DNA from: Oscillospiraceae bacterium
Lineage (GTDB): Bacteria > Bacillota > Clostridia > Oscillospirales > Oscillospiraceae
Direction: 5' to 3'
NCBI GenBank assembly: GCA_017406005.1
Contig: JAFQZI010000035.1
Span: 1-35,822, forward strand
Length of the DNA stretch: 35,822 bases
Every line of letters starts with the position of its first letter. The first letter of the stretch is position 1. A program made the translations under genes and the position numbers. Below the pieces are notes generated by a model that made no database searches, was not told the DNA's origin, and was given only the letters and a program-made list of their open reading frames with translations. Positions 1-7,978 of this stretch are shown here, piece by piece.

Positions 1-644
1 AACTGTTCCCCGATGTGGAATTTACTGAGTAGTTTGTCTACTCCAAGTCCGTCATATACGGCTGTATCCGGGTAGAAGCAGAGAAAGAAGTAAAAGGTAT
101 CATCCGTCTGTGCCGGATGTTCATAAAAGGCATCGTCCCAGTATCCTGCCCCCGCATCACAGCAGATGTGAAAGCAGGTTCCATCTGTATTATGCCCAAT
201 ATGGCGTTCATCCAGCTCAAAGTTAATGTTTCCTTTGTCTGCCGGATCTTTTGTGTTGTAGTAGATCCGGTCAGGGAAAACGAGGATATATGCCCCGAAG
301 GAAACAATCTGCTTTTCGCCTTCTGTCAGTCCATCATAGACGAGAGCATTATCATAGTAGAGCTTTCCGTCATCTACAAAGGCAAGCTTTTCCTTTGCCA
401 GCATCCCGCCCGGATTCTGCATATGCCGGATAAGCCCGCGTCTTTCCCGGTTCCCGAAGAGCGGGAAATCCTTTGTGGAAAGATTCATCGTGTCGTAGAA
501 TTCCCCGTCTTTGATTTTCAGGTTGTGGTTGTATCCGGAGAAGGTATCCGTCACAAGCCTTTTCGTATTCACTTCTTTCAGAGTCGGATAGTATGGCATA
601 ATATTTCCTTTCCCGGTTTTCTTTTTGGTAGCAGTTTCAGCCAT
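1..644 (-). CDS. Phage structural protein, C-terminus beyond window edge
   Basis: An open minus-strand frame begins at 644 with residues MAETATKKKTGKGN and runs uninterrupted off the left edge, so only about 214 residues are visible. A second in-frame ATG at 599 (MPYYPTLKEVNTKRL) also has a purine-rich site before it. I chose 644 because AAGGAG lies at ideal spacing. The stretch on tailed-phage type signals (TFSGYNHNLKI, GEFYDTMNLS, FPLFGNRERRG, YILVFPDRIYYN) resembles proteins that follow capsid genes in Clostridia prophages, judged from memory. It lies 51 bases downstream of the major capsid gene on the same strand, so it is probably cotranscribed with it. Its precise role (tail, neck or decoration) is not known. 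Confidence 0.72.
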   Translation of the reverse strand, partial: MAETATKKKTGKGNIMPYYPTLKEVNTKRLVTDTFSGYNHNLKIKDGEFYDTMNLSTKDFPLFGNRERRGLIRHMQNPGGMLAKEKLAFVDDGKLYYDNALVYDGLTEGEKQIVSFGAYILVFPDRIYYNTKDPADKGNINFELDERHIGHNTDGTCFHICCDAGAGYWDDAFYEHPAQTDDTFYFFLCFYPDTAVYDGLGVDKLLSKFHIGEQ

Positions 645-667
645 AATAAGCTCCTTTTTTACAGAAT

Positions 668-688
668 GGGGTCAGGCGTCCTGACCCC
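668..688. other. Hairpin between capsid and next phage gene
   Basis: GGGGTCAGG and CCTGACCCC form a perfect 9-bp stem with a 3-base loop in the gap after the capsid stop codon. On the minus strand, the direction of the phage genes, no T-run follows, so it looks more like an mRNA processing or stability hairpin than a terminator. On the plus strand CTGTTTTATC follows. Confidence 0.5.
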
Positions 689-695
689 TGTTTTA

Positions 696-2054
696 TCAGT
701 TGGCGAGGTCGTCGGAGGCGAAGTAGCTCAGGGTCTCCACACGGGTGACACGCTCTTCATAGAGAATGGTCGCGCCGTTGGTCTCGAACTTGTAGCCGAT
801 CGTGCTGAACTGGTTCAGCGGCCCGCCGTATTCCTTGCCCTTCACGATCACTTCCAGTGTTCCGGATTCGCCGTCCGGGTCGACCATAGCGAACCCGTCC
901 TTGCCGAAGGCATAGGAGAGGTAAACGTGCTGGCCGTTTCCGGCAGCGGATGCGGAGAGGATCTCCGTCCCGTTCGCATAGGTTCTGGCAGCGCCGTCCA
1001 GGGTGATCGTGGTTGTGGTGTTGCTGACGATGGTTCTGGGCTCCGTTTCCGTGCCGACGTAGACGAGCTCGCCCTTCAGGCAGTCGTCCTCCGGCAGTTC
1101 TTCTCCGGAAGTCAGCGTCACGGTGTTCCCGGCGGTGCCGAGCGCCTGGATCGTCAGCTTGCAGGGGGTGTCCCCGTCGGAGAGGTTTGCGCCCACAACA
1201 GGCGCGTCAGGGTTGGTGATGATGCGGATGCCGTGCAGCATGCCGACTTCGCCGTTGAAGATCTGTTTCACACCCTGTTCGGTGTATTTGGATACGCTTA
1301 GCCAGTCTTCGTTCTCACGAAGGTCATAGATCACGGAGGGATGGCAGACCATAGCGTATTCCCTGGTTCCTTCCAAGAAAGGCACATGGTTCTTCCTCAT
1401 CGCCGTGAAGATTTTGTTGATCATGGTCGGGGTGAGATAATAAGTGCAGTCACTGTCCGCACCAAGATCCAGGCGGGAGGTCACCGGGGTGACGGTTCCG
1501 TCTTCCTCCACGGCATCGGCAAAGATCACGTTGGTGCCGGAAGCCAGCGCGTCACGGATCAGCATCTCATGGGTGGTGGCAGCGGATTCCGCCATTTCCT
1601 CCACGCATGCCATGATGATCGGGTCATGCCCGCGCATCTCAAGGATATCGGATACAGCCACATAGGTACCGTACTGGCCGACATTGGCCTTGATCGCTTC
1701 CATCCCGAGCTTCTGGCCGACAGGGATAACGCCTTCCTGCAGCTTGTCGCCTTTCTTGAAGCGGTTGATCTTGCGGAATTCGACGGTCTTGCCGTGGTTG
1801 CGCGGGAGTGCCTGGCGTTTGCCGAACTGCCCGTACATCAGGTTGGTTCGGTAGCCGTGCAGGAGGTCTGTGTCATAGAATTCCTTGACTTCCGGAGCAA
1901 GGTTGTTGTTTACCGGATCGGGCGCACCTGCCACACCGGTAATGGCGTTTACGTTATAGCTGCCCTGCACTCCGCTGTCCATGACGTTGACCACGTCCGT
2001 CGCAGCGAAGAACTGCAGGTTCAGCTTGATTTCATTATCTAAAAGACAAAACAT
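696..2054 (-). CDS. Phage major capsid protein, N4-gp56 family
   Basis: 452 residues, the usual size for an N4-gp56-type (HK97-like fold) major capsid protein. Features that support it are the N-terminal NLQFFA stretch, the run KEFYDTDLLHGYRTNLMYGQFGKRQALPRN cut here into pieces around residues 57-86, the TVEFRKINRF block, EGVIPVGQKL, and a C-terminal GPLNQFSTIGYK region followed by a GATILYEERV block. A glycine/threonine-rich insertion at about residues 290-370 (TLTSGEELPEDD, TTTTITLDG) looks like an added immunoglobulin-like or surface domain. The ATG at 2054 has AAGGAG seven bases upstream. It follows the remnant at 2066-2355 by 11 bases, the usual scaffold-capsid order. The gene itself is intact although the prophage is not. 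Confidence 0.9.
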   Translation of the reverse strand: MFCLLDNEIKLNLQFFAATDVVNVMDSGVQGSYNVNAITGVAGAPDPVNNNLAPEVKEFYDTDLLHGYRTNLMYGQFGKRQALPRNHGKTVEFRKINRFKKGDKLQEGVIPVGQKLGMEAIKANVGQYGTYVAVSDILEMRGHDPIIMACVEEMAESAATTHEMLIRDALASGTNVIFADAVEEDGTVTPVTSRLDLGADSDCTYYLTPTMINKIFTAMRKNHVPFLEGTREYAMVCHPSVIYDLRENEDWLSVSKYTEQGVKQIFNGEVGMLHGIRIITNPDAPVVGANLSDGDTPCKLTIQALGTAGNTVTLTSGEELPEDDCLKGELVYVGTETEPRTIVSNTTTTITLDGAARTYANGTEILSASAAGNGQHVYLSYAFGKDGFAMVDPDGESGTLEVIVKGKEYGGPLNQFSTIGYKFETNGATILYEERVTRVETLSYFASDDLAN

Positions 2055-2065
2055 AATATTTCTCC

Positions 2066-2355
2066 TTATCCAAATTTGTATCTCCCGGCAGCGACCTGCT
2101 TTTTCACTTCGGCGAATTCCTCATCGGTCATCTCGGAGAATTTCTTCTGCGGGATTCCGGCGGTGTTTTGCCGGGTGTTCTGGTTCTCTTCCGGAAAACC
2201 CTTATTGCTTGCAGCTGCACCGGCATAAGCCTTTGCCACATTTCCGGCAGCTGCTTGAATTACATCGTTGCCATACAGAGCAAGATATGCCTGTTCCACA
2301 GTCATGCCGTGGCCGTTCTGGAATGCCTGCGGGCTGATGTAATACTTGAAAGCCT
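2066..2355 (-). pseudogene. C-terminal remnant of pre-capsid phage protein (scaffold-like)
   Basis: The last 90 or so residues (GMTVEQAYLALYGND ... EEFAEVKKQVAAGRYKFG) resemble the end of the scaffold-like protein that precedes N4-gp56 capsid genes, including the ending in which an M/L-T-x-E-E/Q-x-x-x-I/V motif is followed by a basic tail. Upstream the frame stays open to 2518, but residues before about FKYYISPQAFQ are just the reverse strand of the integrase gene. The 5' part is therefore lost and the gene is truncated at a junction near 2340-2372. It has no start codon or ribosome binding site of its own. Confidence 0.7.
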
Positions 2356-2364
2356 GGTTTTCTA

Positions 2365-2926
2365 TAGAGATTCTTTCACAGAAGAACAGATTTCCAATAT
2401 CAAAAAGCATATCGACTCCGTCAATTATGCCGATTATATTTACTGTATGATCTATCTTGGCTTCAGACCTTCCGAATTCCTTGCTCTGGATATTTCTGAT
2501 TACGACAAAAAAAATCATTATTTCAGAGCCGGTGCAAAGACAGAGGCCGGTATCAACCGTGTCGTAACGATTTCACCAAAAATACTTCCTGTAATAAACA
2601 GAATTGCAGAAAGCAAAGATTCCGGTGCCTTTTTTGGCGATAAGGAAGGTAAGCATTTCAATCTGCAGTATTTCACAGAGAGTTGTTTTTATCCGGCATT
2701 GGAATCCTGCGGTATTGAAAACCCGATAGTTGAGATATCCGGTGGAGTGAAACGCCACAAGTATACCCCTCACAGCTGCAGGCATACCTTTGCTACTCTC
2801 ATGAAACGCGTTGAAGGTCCCAGTAAGGACAAGCAGGAACTGATTGGTCACTCCTCCGAAGAGCAGTTGAAATACTATCAGGACGTGGAAATCGCTGATC
2901 TAAGGAGAATCACAGATTTAATATAA
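2365..2926 (+). pseudogene. Tyrosine recombinase/phage integrase, catalytic-domain fragment
   Basis: About 186 residues of a lambda-integrase-type catalytic domain. All the visible catalytic residues are present: Arg in GFRPSEF, Lys in AGAKTEAG, the HSCRHTFA box (His-x-x-Arg), His in IGHSS, and the Tyr nucleophile in KYYQDVE. The N-terminal arm-binding and core-binding domains are missing. The open frame continues upstream to 2168, but that part is antisense to the phage scaffold-like gene. The fragment points toward tRNA-Pro, 133 bases away, the usual place for an integrase beside its attachment site. An imperfect long-loop hairpin (2976-3011) follows it. Without its DNA-binding half and start codon it should be inactive. 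Confidence 0.85.
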
Positions 2927-3022
2927 AAAAATCCCTATTCCTGTCCGGTTCCTGTCTACTTAGTTTTCGACAAAATTATAGGCTTTTTCTTAATAACTAT
3001 TTAGCCTATAAAACCAACAAAA

Positions 3023-3052
3023 AAGCTCCAAGATCATCAGATCTTGGAACTT
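3023..3052 (-). terminator. Terminator after tRNA-Pro
   Basis: A 13-bp stem with a 4-base loop (arms 3023-3035 and 3040-3052) begins 8 bases past the tRNA 3' end on the minus strand and is flanked by T-runs on both strands. It would end the tRNA transcript and could also stop plus-strand transcription coming from the integrase fragment. Confidence 0.85.
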
Positions 3053-3059
3053 TTTTAAG

Positions 3060-3132
3060 TCCGAGTGGGGCGATTTGAACGCCCGGCCTCTTGAACCCCA
3101 TTCAAGCACGCTACCAACTGCGCTACACCCGG
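3060..3132 (-). tRNA. tRNA-Pro (anticodon GGG)
   Basis: 73 bases fold as a full cloverleaf. The acceptor CCGGGTG pairs with CACTCGG (one G-U), the D-stem GCGC pairs with GCGT around AGTTGGTA, the anticodon stem CTTGA/TCAAG holds loop ATGGGGT, and the T-stem GGGCG/CGCCC holds TTCAAAT. The anticodon GGG reads proline codons. The discriminator base is A, and CCA is not encoded. The integrase fragment lies on its 3' side, so the 3' half of this gene is a likely attB site. No second copy of its 3' end is seen in the window, so one att end is missing or outside. Confidence 0.96.
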
Positions 3133-3149
3133 ATTTCTTTAGCTTTGTT

Positions 3150-3178
3150 AATATAGCACAATTGAAGCAGAAATGCAA
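3150..3178 (-). promoter_or_regulatory. Sigma-A promoter of tRNA-Pro
   Basis: Minus strand: -35 TTGCAT (3173-3178), 17-base spacer, -10 TATATT (3150-3155). The start would fall about 10 bases before the mature tRNA 5' end. Confidence 0.75.
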
Positions 3179-3246
3179 CTATTTTTTTGAAGCTCCAATC
3201 CTCTTTAGAAATAAGAATCCTGTTTACTGACAGCTGTGTTGTCATG

Positions 3247-3290
3247 AAAAGAAAAACAGTCCGCAGTAAAGAGAAATCTCTCCACTGCGG
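3247..3290 (-). terminator. Terminator after deoxyribonucleotidase gene
   Basis: The stem CCGCAGT/ACTGCGG (3261-3290) with inner AGAGA/TCTCT is followed on the minus strand by a T-rich tract (CTGTTTTTC). It lies just downstream of the gene ending at 3328. Confidence 0.75.
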
Positions 3291-3327
3291 GCGATAATTG
3301 TATTTACTGCTGTCAGGAAGGGCAATA

Positions 3328-3879
3328 CTACATTGATTCGGCAAGATTAGATATGACCTGTTCGATTTCTTCCCAGTTATGGACACGAATCATTCCATGC
3401 GCTTCCGCATCATAGTTTTTGTTATGCGGCGCTGTCATCAGGATTTTGATATAATCCCCACCTTCGAGATTATGAATGCCGTCGTCGATAAGCACATCTC
3501 CTTTGATCATCTGCTTGTTGCCTGTGATAATAACCTGATCCCATGAGAGAAACGGAAAATAACGAAAAAGGACGTCGTGCATTTTTTCGGGGACAGATTC
3601 ATGCGGCGTTGCCGTCACGATAAAGACTCTGTGCCCGGAATCCATCAATCGCTGCAGAGCTTCTGCAGCCCCCGGAATCGGTTCGACTGTGCTCCAGAAT
3701 CCGGGCTGCATGGGGATGGAATAAACCTGCTCCCAGGTTAATCCGGGATATGCCGCAGAAACATCCCAGGATAGAACGTCATCATAGGATATATTCCGAT
3801 GAAACTGCTCATTTGCTCCTTTTACCCATGCTTTCAGCAGATACTCGACTGTGTCATCCATATCGACAAGAATTGTCAC
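3328..3879 (-). CDS. 5'(3')-deoxyribonucleotidase (NT5C family, HAD fold)
   Basis: 183 residues, the usual size. The N-terminal DMDDT (residues 6-10) is the HAD motif I with nucleophile Asp6 and acid/base Asp8. A motif II threonine sits in VFIVTATP, and the late acidic motif is LIDDG. The cap region holds the WxxxxxxPGFW-type substrate element (YSIPMQPGFWSTVEPIPGA). Family members dephosphorylate deoxynucleoside monophosphates and limit dNTP pools in the cytosol. The start is GTG at 3879 with GGAGGTG about nine bases before it. The gene is followed by its own terminator. The upstream MazG-like gene on the same strand is also a nucleotide-pool enzyme, so the pair may share a role. Confidence 0.9.
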   Translation of the reverse strand: MTILVDMDDTVEYLLKAWVKGANEQFHRNISYDDVLSWDVSAAYPGLTWEQVYSIPMQPGFWSTVEPIPGAAEALQRLMDSGHRVFIVTATPHESVPEKMHDVLFRYFPFLSWDQVIITGNKQMIKGDVLIDDGIHNLEGGDYIKILMTAPHNKNYDAEAHGMIRVHNWEEIEQVISNLAESM

Positions 3880-3957
3880 GTTTTAATATCACCTCCGGAG
3901 CGTCTTGAAAACAAGGGATAAAATGGTTTGATCTCTGATATGGAGAAAGAGCAGAGA

Positions 3958-4257
3958 TCAATCAGAACTGACTCTTCCTTTTTCCTCAAATCTTTTTCTG
4001 TATTTTCCAAGTGCCTGGTTCAGTGCGGCTTCCGGGTTGATGCCCATCTCTACGCAGAGAGAAAGAATGGAAAAAAGGCAATCACCCATCTCTTCCTCTG
4101 TTTCCTGTGTCAGGGAATAGGTAGTCTTGCCATATTCGGTAGAGGACAATATTTCTTTCCCGAGTTCTCCGACTTCCGAGACAAGATCGATGTATCTGGC
4201 AACTGCAGAACAGTGAAGATTATATTGATCCAGGAAAGATGATATCATTGAATCCAT
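3958..4257 (-). CDS. MazG-like nucleotide pyrophosphohydrolase
   Basis: 99 residues, the size of a single all-alpha NTP pyrophosphatase domain. The metal-binding residues are in SEVGELGKE (Glu28, Glu31) and EEEMGD (Glu55/56, Asp59), the ExxE...ExxD pattern of the MazG superfamily. These enzymes cleave nucleoside triphosphates to monophosphate and pyrophosphate, often removing noncanonical or surplus nucleotides. An aGGCG-type site lies six bases before the ATG at 4257. It lies 78 bases upstream of the deoxyribonucleotidase gene on the same strand, and a good promoter stands before it. Confidence 0.88.
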   Translation of the reverse strand: MDSMISSFLDQYNLHCSAVARYIDLVSEVGELGKEILSSTEYGKTTYSLTQETEEEMGDCLFSILSLCVEMGINPEAALNQALGKYRKRFEEKGRVSSD

Positions 4258-4305
4258 AGCACGCCTTTCCGATTTCAGCCTTTGTAATTCCGATGTGTCG
4301 ACACC

Positions 4306-4333
4306 ATTTTACCATATAACATCGACATGTCAA
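4306..4333 (-). promoter_or_regulatory. Promoter of MazG-like gene with palindromic operator-like site
   Basis: Minus strand: TTGACA (4328-4333), 16-base spacer, TAAAAT (4306-4311). A perfect 10-base palindrome GTGTCGACAC (4295-4304) sits at the expected start of transcription, and a second short palindrome GACATGTC overlaps the -35, so a repressor site is possible. Confidence 0.6.
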
Positions 4334-4394
4334 CAGAATATCCCCGGTGTTGTTGGCATGTTGTGGTTTAATTAACTATCTCGTCCTTTTTCTC

Positions 4395-4424
4395 TTTACT
4401 GCAGGCAAATCCCTGTGTTATAAT
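4395..4424 (+). promoter_or_regulatory. Promoter of MBL-esterase-cyclo-ligase operon
   Basis: TTTACT (4395-4400), 18-base spacer, TATAAT (4419-4424), about 50 bases before the MBL start codon. Confidence 0.6.
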
Positions 4425-4475
4425 AAAAAACACAATGTCAAAGAAGTATAAAATCAAAAAATGGAGGATAATATC

Positions 4476-5162
4476 ATGAAAAGAGTATTATGCAGCGGTA
4501 TGTTACTGTCAATGCTCCTGTTGGGCTGCACTTCTGCAATGGCTGAAAACTCGTTCTCTGGTCACAGACTTCTCTATCAGGGGCACGGAAGCCTGCGCAT
4601 TGTCACAAATGAAGGAAAAGTAATATATGTGGATCCCTATGCAGGAGAGGGATATGATCTGCCCGCTGATCTGATTCTTGTCTCTCACGCACATCCGGAT
4701 CATACCGCTGTTAATCTGATCGGAAACAGGAATGAAGGCTGTCAGGTTATCTATTATAAGGATGCACTGGTCAACGGAGAATACAAGACATATGATCTGG
4801 GTTATGCGACGGTTGAAGCCGTCCAGGCAGGAAACAACCCCAATCATAATATCAAAGAATGCGTAGGGTGGCTGATTACACTTTCAGACGATGTCTCAAT
4901 CTATGCTACCGGGGACACTTCCACGACCGACCAGATGGCGGAACTGGCTGATCGTGATATCCATTATGCTTTTTTCGTGTGTGACGGCCGTTATAACATG
5001 GATATGGACGAAGCGATTGCCTGTGCAAAGCTGGTTAATGCTCGCCACAGCATTCCTTATCATATGGCTCCAGGTGCTCTCTTTGACCGGAATCGAGCGG
5101 AACTGTTTGAAGTTCCGAATCGACTGATCGTTCCGGCAGGGGAAGAAATTGTTCTGGAATGA
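4476..5162 (+). CDS. Secreted metallo-beta-lactamase-fold hydrolase (UlaG-like), lipoprotein
   Basis: 228 residues. The signal peptide (MKRVLCSGMLLSMLLLGC) has a lipobox LLGC with Cys18, so it is probably anchored outside the membrane; a signal peptidase I site after AMA is the alternative. The metal-binding motif HAHPDH is at residues 71-76, followed by GDTS (the third ligand Asp) and a C-terminal PYHMAPG with the last His. The overall layout is that of the UlaG/beta-lactamase_3 group. The substrate is unknown. An earlier ATG at 4461 is really the ribosome binding site (ATGGAGG), so 4476 is the start. The stop overlaps the start of the esterase gene (ATGA), implying translational coupling. 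Confidence 0.88.
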   Translation: MKRVLCSGMLLSMLLLGCTSAMAENSFSGHRLLYQGHGSLRIVTNEGKVIYVDPYAGEGYDLPADLILVSHAHPDHTAVNLIGNRNEGCQVIYYKDALVNGEYKTYDLGYATVEAVQAGNNPNHNIKECVGWLITLSDDVSIYATGDTSTTDQMAELADRDIHYAFFVCDGRYNMDMDEAIACAKLVNARHSIPYHMAPGALFDRNRAELFEVPNRLIVPAGEEIVLE

Positions 5163-6316
5163 TGCCGACGGCCACTTTTCACGGCCGGATGTATTGGAAC
5201 CGATTGTCCATGAAAAACAGGATCCTCCTGATATTTGTCTTCCTGCTCTTTACCGTGTCCGCTCTGCTGTTGATTCCTGAAATCCTTGAAAAGACTGACG
5301 GCAAACAATTTCAACCTCTTTCTCAGCCTGATTTAGTCTCGGTACCAGAGTGTACCCACCCTGCCCATAACAGGGAAACGCAGCTGTGTGATACATGTGG
5401 CAAGAAAGTGTGTCATGAATACTCCAACGGGATCTGCCGATGCGGAAAGAAGATGACCTTTACTACGGATTATTTTGATCCGGATTTGTGGAATGACTGT
5501 GAAGAGAAGGGCACAATAGAAACGTTGAAATATGAGACGAAAGATATACACGGGGATCTTCACGTCAAGCAAATGGAAGTTTATCTTCCATATGGATACA
5601 ATTTTCAAACAAAATACAATGCCCTGATACTTCTGCACGGAACCGGGGGAGATGAGCATTACTGATTCAAAGAACGTGGCTATGCCTATCCATGGGGAGA
5701 CAGCCCCTGGAAGGTGTTCTCAAATGTCCTGGACAATATGATCAGCCGGAAAATCTGTCAGCCCGTAATTGTGGTTTCTCCCACGTATTATTTAAATGAG
5801 GAAGCCCGTGAAGAAGGGAATCATTTCGAAGATGATATTCAGCAGATGCGGTTTGAAGTGATTAAGAATATTCTTCCAGCCGTTGTAAACAGATATTCCA
5901 CGTATGCTGCGGGCTCTGATTATCTATCTCTTTGCAAAGCTCGTGACCATTTCGGCTTTCTGGGAGCAAGCTATGGCGGGATGCTCTGCTGTAATGCGAT
6001 TCTGACCTATGATATCGATGTTTTTTCATGGATCGCTGCAGTTTCCGGATTATATGCGAATGTTCCGGAAATGAACAGAATCTGGGATGATCTCGGATTT
6101 GAAAATCTGAATATAAATTCCCTTTATACATCTGCGGGGGATAATGACATGATGAGGGAAGACACGGAAGAAAGTTATGCAGCACTTTTAGAATTCAGTA
6201 CAAAAGTTTCCGAACAGAACAGTGTCTATGTTTTGGTCAAAGATGCTGACCATGAAGAACGAGTATGGGATAATGCCGTATATGACTGCCTTCAGTATTT
6301 CTTCGGAGGAGTTTAG
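5159..6316 (+). pseudogene. Alpha/beta-hydrolase esterase (feruloyl-esterase-like) with one in-frame TGA
   Basis: One frame encodes about 385 residues, broken only by TGA at 5663-5665. The first half has a membrane segment (about residues 18-42; the likelier start is the ATG at 5210, MKNRILLIF), a Cys-rich mini-domain (CTHPAH..CDTCGKKVC..CRCGKK) that may bind zinc, and the oxyanion strand LILLHGTGGDEHY. After the TGA the frame continues FKERGYAYPW. The second half holds the nucleophile elbow GASYGG, Asp in AGDNDM and His in DADHEERVW, a complete triad. The family consensus at the TGA position is Trp-Phe, so a TGG to TGA change explains the break. Trp is encoded by TGG elsewhere in the gene. 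The protein is probably an extracytoplasmic, membrane-anchored esterase when intact. Confidence 0.85.
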
Positions 6317-6317
6317 C

Positions 6318-6896
6318 ATGGTAGTACGGAAATCTGAACTGCGTGTAGAAGCGATAAAAGCCAGGGAATCGCTCACTGCTGAGGAACGTGCCGAGAAATC
6401 AAGGCAAATCTGCAGCAAGATCCTTCAAACCGCAGAGTATCAGAACGCACAAACGCTTATGCTGTACAAGAGCGTTCGGGGGGAAGTGCAGTTAACAGAT
6501 CTGGAAACGGCATGCAGGAAGGACGGTAAAAAGATCGCTTATCCGGTTTGCATTGCAAACCGAGCTATGCTGGCTGTGAGCGGTGAGAACTGGAAAAAGG
6601 GAAGCTTTGGAATTCCGGAGCCTGATCCGGAAAGCGGGGAGATTCTTTCGCCGAAAGATCTTGACCTTATCATCTGCCCCTGCGTAGCATTTGACCCGCA
6701 GTGTTATCGCCTGGGAATGGGCGGAGGGTATTATGACCGATTCCTCTCAAAACTCGGTTGTGAAGTGAAAATCTGGGGTGTTGCTTTTGAGCTGCAGCAA
6801 GTTGATTGGATCCCGGCAGAGCCATGGGATGTACCTCTCCGGAGAATCATAACGGAGGATAAGATCTATTACAATTCTGCGCAGCCGGAAGGATAA
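6318..6896 (+). CDS. 5-formyltetrahydrofolate cyclo-ligase
   Basis: 192 residues, the normal size. The C-terminal signature RLGMGGGYYDRFL, preceded by DLIICPCVAFD, is diagnostic of the family, and the N-terminal KxxLRxxAxxxRxxL-type helix and FGIPEPD element are present. The enzyme uses ATP to convert 5-formyl-THF to 5,10-methenyl-THF in the cytosol. The ATG at 6318 lies one base after the esterase stop and has GGAGGA eight bases upstream. The open frame extends back to 6222, but that part overlaps the esterase. It is the last gene of the run, before a terminator. Confidence 0.94.
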   Translation: MVVRKSELRVEAIKARESLTAEERAEKSRQICSKILQTAEYQNAQTLMLYKSVRGEVQLTDLETACRKDGKKIAYPVCIANRAMLAVSGENWKKGSFGIPEPDPESGEILSPKDLDLIICPCVAFDPQCYRLGMGGGYYDRFLSKLGCEVKIWGVAFELQQVDWIPAEPWDVPLRRIITEDKIYYNSAQPEG

Positions 6897-6901
6897 ACAT
6901 C

Positions 6902-6944
6902 AGCCCACAGCAAAGACCAAGATTCTCTGCTGCGGGCTTTTCTG
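6902..6944 (+). terminator. Terminator after cyclo-ligase gene
   Basis: Stem AGCCC-CAGCA/TGCTG-GGGCT (one mismatch) followed by TTTTCTGTGCTTT. Confidence 0.75.
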
Positions 6945-7027
6945 TGCTTTCTCAAATTCGGCAATTGTCAAAAATCGGAGATTAATTGAAAAGACGAAAT
7001 ACTGATAGTGTCAAGATAACTCAGAGG

Positions 7028-7978
7028 TTAGTCTTCATCCGGATAATCAGGCAGAATAAATTCCTCGGGAAGACTGATGGAGAGCCTGGCTCCGCCGTCA
7101 ATGAAGGAAAAAAGATCATTGCTTCCTAATTCCATCGTGCCGTCAAGAGATCCGTCCTCGCTGATGGAAAAAGCCCAGTCCGAATATGCTTCTCCTTCTT
7201 CTCCGGAAGTGAACAGTTCATGTGAACGTATCACCTGGACCCGTTGCGGGTCCATCTGGAAATAATACAGAGTGGATTCATCACCGTAAGGATATTCAAA
7301 TGCAAAGGAAAACTCCCCGTGGTTCTGATGATCAGCAAACCCGCTGAAAGATTCCTGAACGTATCCGATAAACGATTCGATATCTTCTTCCGGATGCTGC
7401 TCCTGATAATAAACCAGTGCATTCTTCACATTCAGGAAAAGATCGTAGTAGTTTTCATCTGCCCAGAGATCAACCATTTCCTCTGCAGAATCGTCATCAG
7501 ATCCGTCATAGAGGTTCAGGTCATCAAAAGCTCCCCAGATTCCATCCTCTTCAAACAGCTGGTATAGCCTGTTTACCTGGTGTTCCAACGGCTTTTTCAG
7601 ATAGGTCAGGGTGGCAAGCAGGGAATAATGAAGGCTCTGATCCATATCGGAAGCAGTATCCATATTGGAGAAAATATCATGCAGGATAACCCGAAGTGAG
7701 GTTAATCGATCGGCTATATCTTTTACCAGTGCTTCAGCGGAGGATACGGGATCTTCAGCGTAATCATCCTTCTCAGTGTCACGAGCCAGCGATTTCATTC
7801 TTTCCTGAACTTCGAACAAATCGGGAAACTCATAGCGAAGGAAATAGTATTCTTCTTTTTTATCAGCTGCGGGAAAGCCATGATCGAGCAGCTGCTTTAC
7901 CATGTCCAGCCCGGTTCTTGCATCATAAACGGTTTGGCGAACGACGGAATACAATTCATCACGATTTTCGGAATTCAT
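7028..7978 (-). CDS. Unrecognised acidic protein
   Basis: 316 residues from the ATG at 7978, which I chose because GGAGGAAG stands five bases before it. The frame is open to 8083, but the earlier ATGs have poor sites. The protein is strongly acidic and rich in Asp, Glu, Tyr and Phe, without a signal peptide or membrane segment. The first 170 residues look helical (SSAEALVKDIADRLTSLRVILHDIF). The last 100 look like a beta-rich domain (FSFAFEYPYGDESTLYYFQMD, YSDWAFSISEDGSLDGTMELG). I recognise no family. It is monocistronic, convergent with the cyclo-ligase gene and divergent from the spermidine-synthase-like gene. Confidence 0.82.
   Translation of the reverse strand: MNSENRDELYSVVRQTVYDARTGLDMVKQLLDHGFPAADKKEEYYFLRYEFPDLFEVQERMKSLARDTEKDDYAEDPVSSAEALVKDIADRLTSLRVILHDIFSNMDTASDMDQSLHYSLLATLTYLKKPLEHQVNRLYQLFEEDGIWGAFDDLNLYDGSDDDSAEEMVDLWADENYYDLFLNVKNALVYYQEQHPEEDIESFIGYVQESFSGFADHQNHGEFSFAFEYPYGDESTLYYFQMDPQRVQVIRSHELFTSGEEGEAYSDWAFSISEDGSLDGTMELGSNDLFSFIDGGARLSISLPEEFILPDYPDED

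Noticed and set aside
117-1301. 394-residue open frame on the plus strand across the phage genes
   Set aside because: It is antisense to the capsid and adjoining structural genes, has no ribosome binding site and shows no family features.
2168-2364. N-terminal extension of the integrase open frame
   Set aside because: These codons are the reverse strand of the scaffold-like phage gene, so the integrase fragment begins only at about 2365.
5663-5665. UGA reassigned to tryptophan (alternative code)
   Set aside because: Other genes use TGG for Trp and TGA as a terminal stop, and a second broken gene has TAG; a single nonsense event is simpler.
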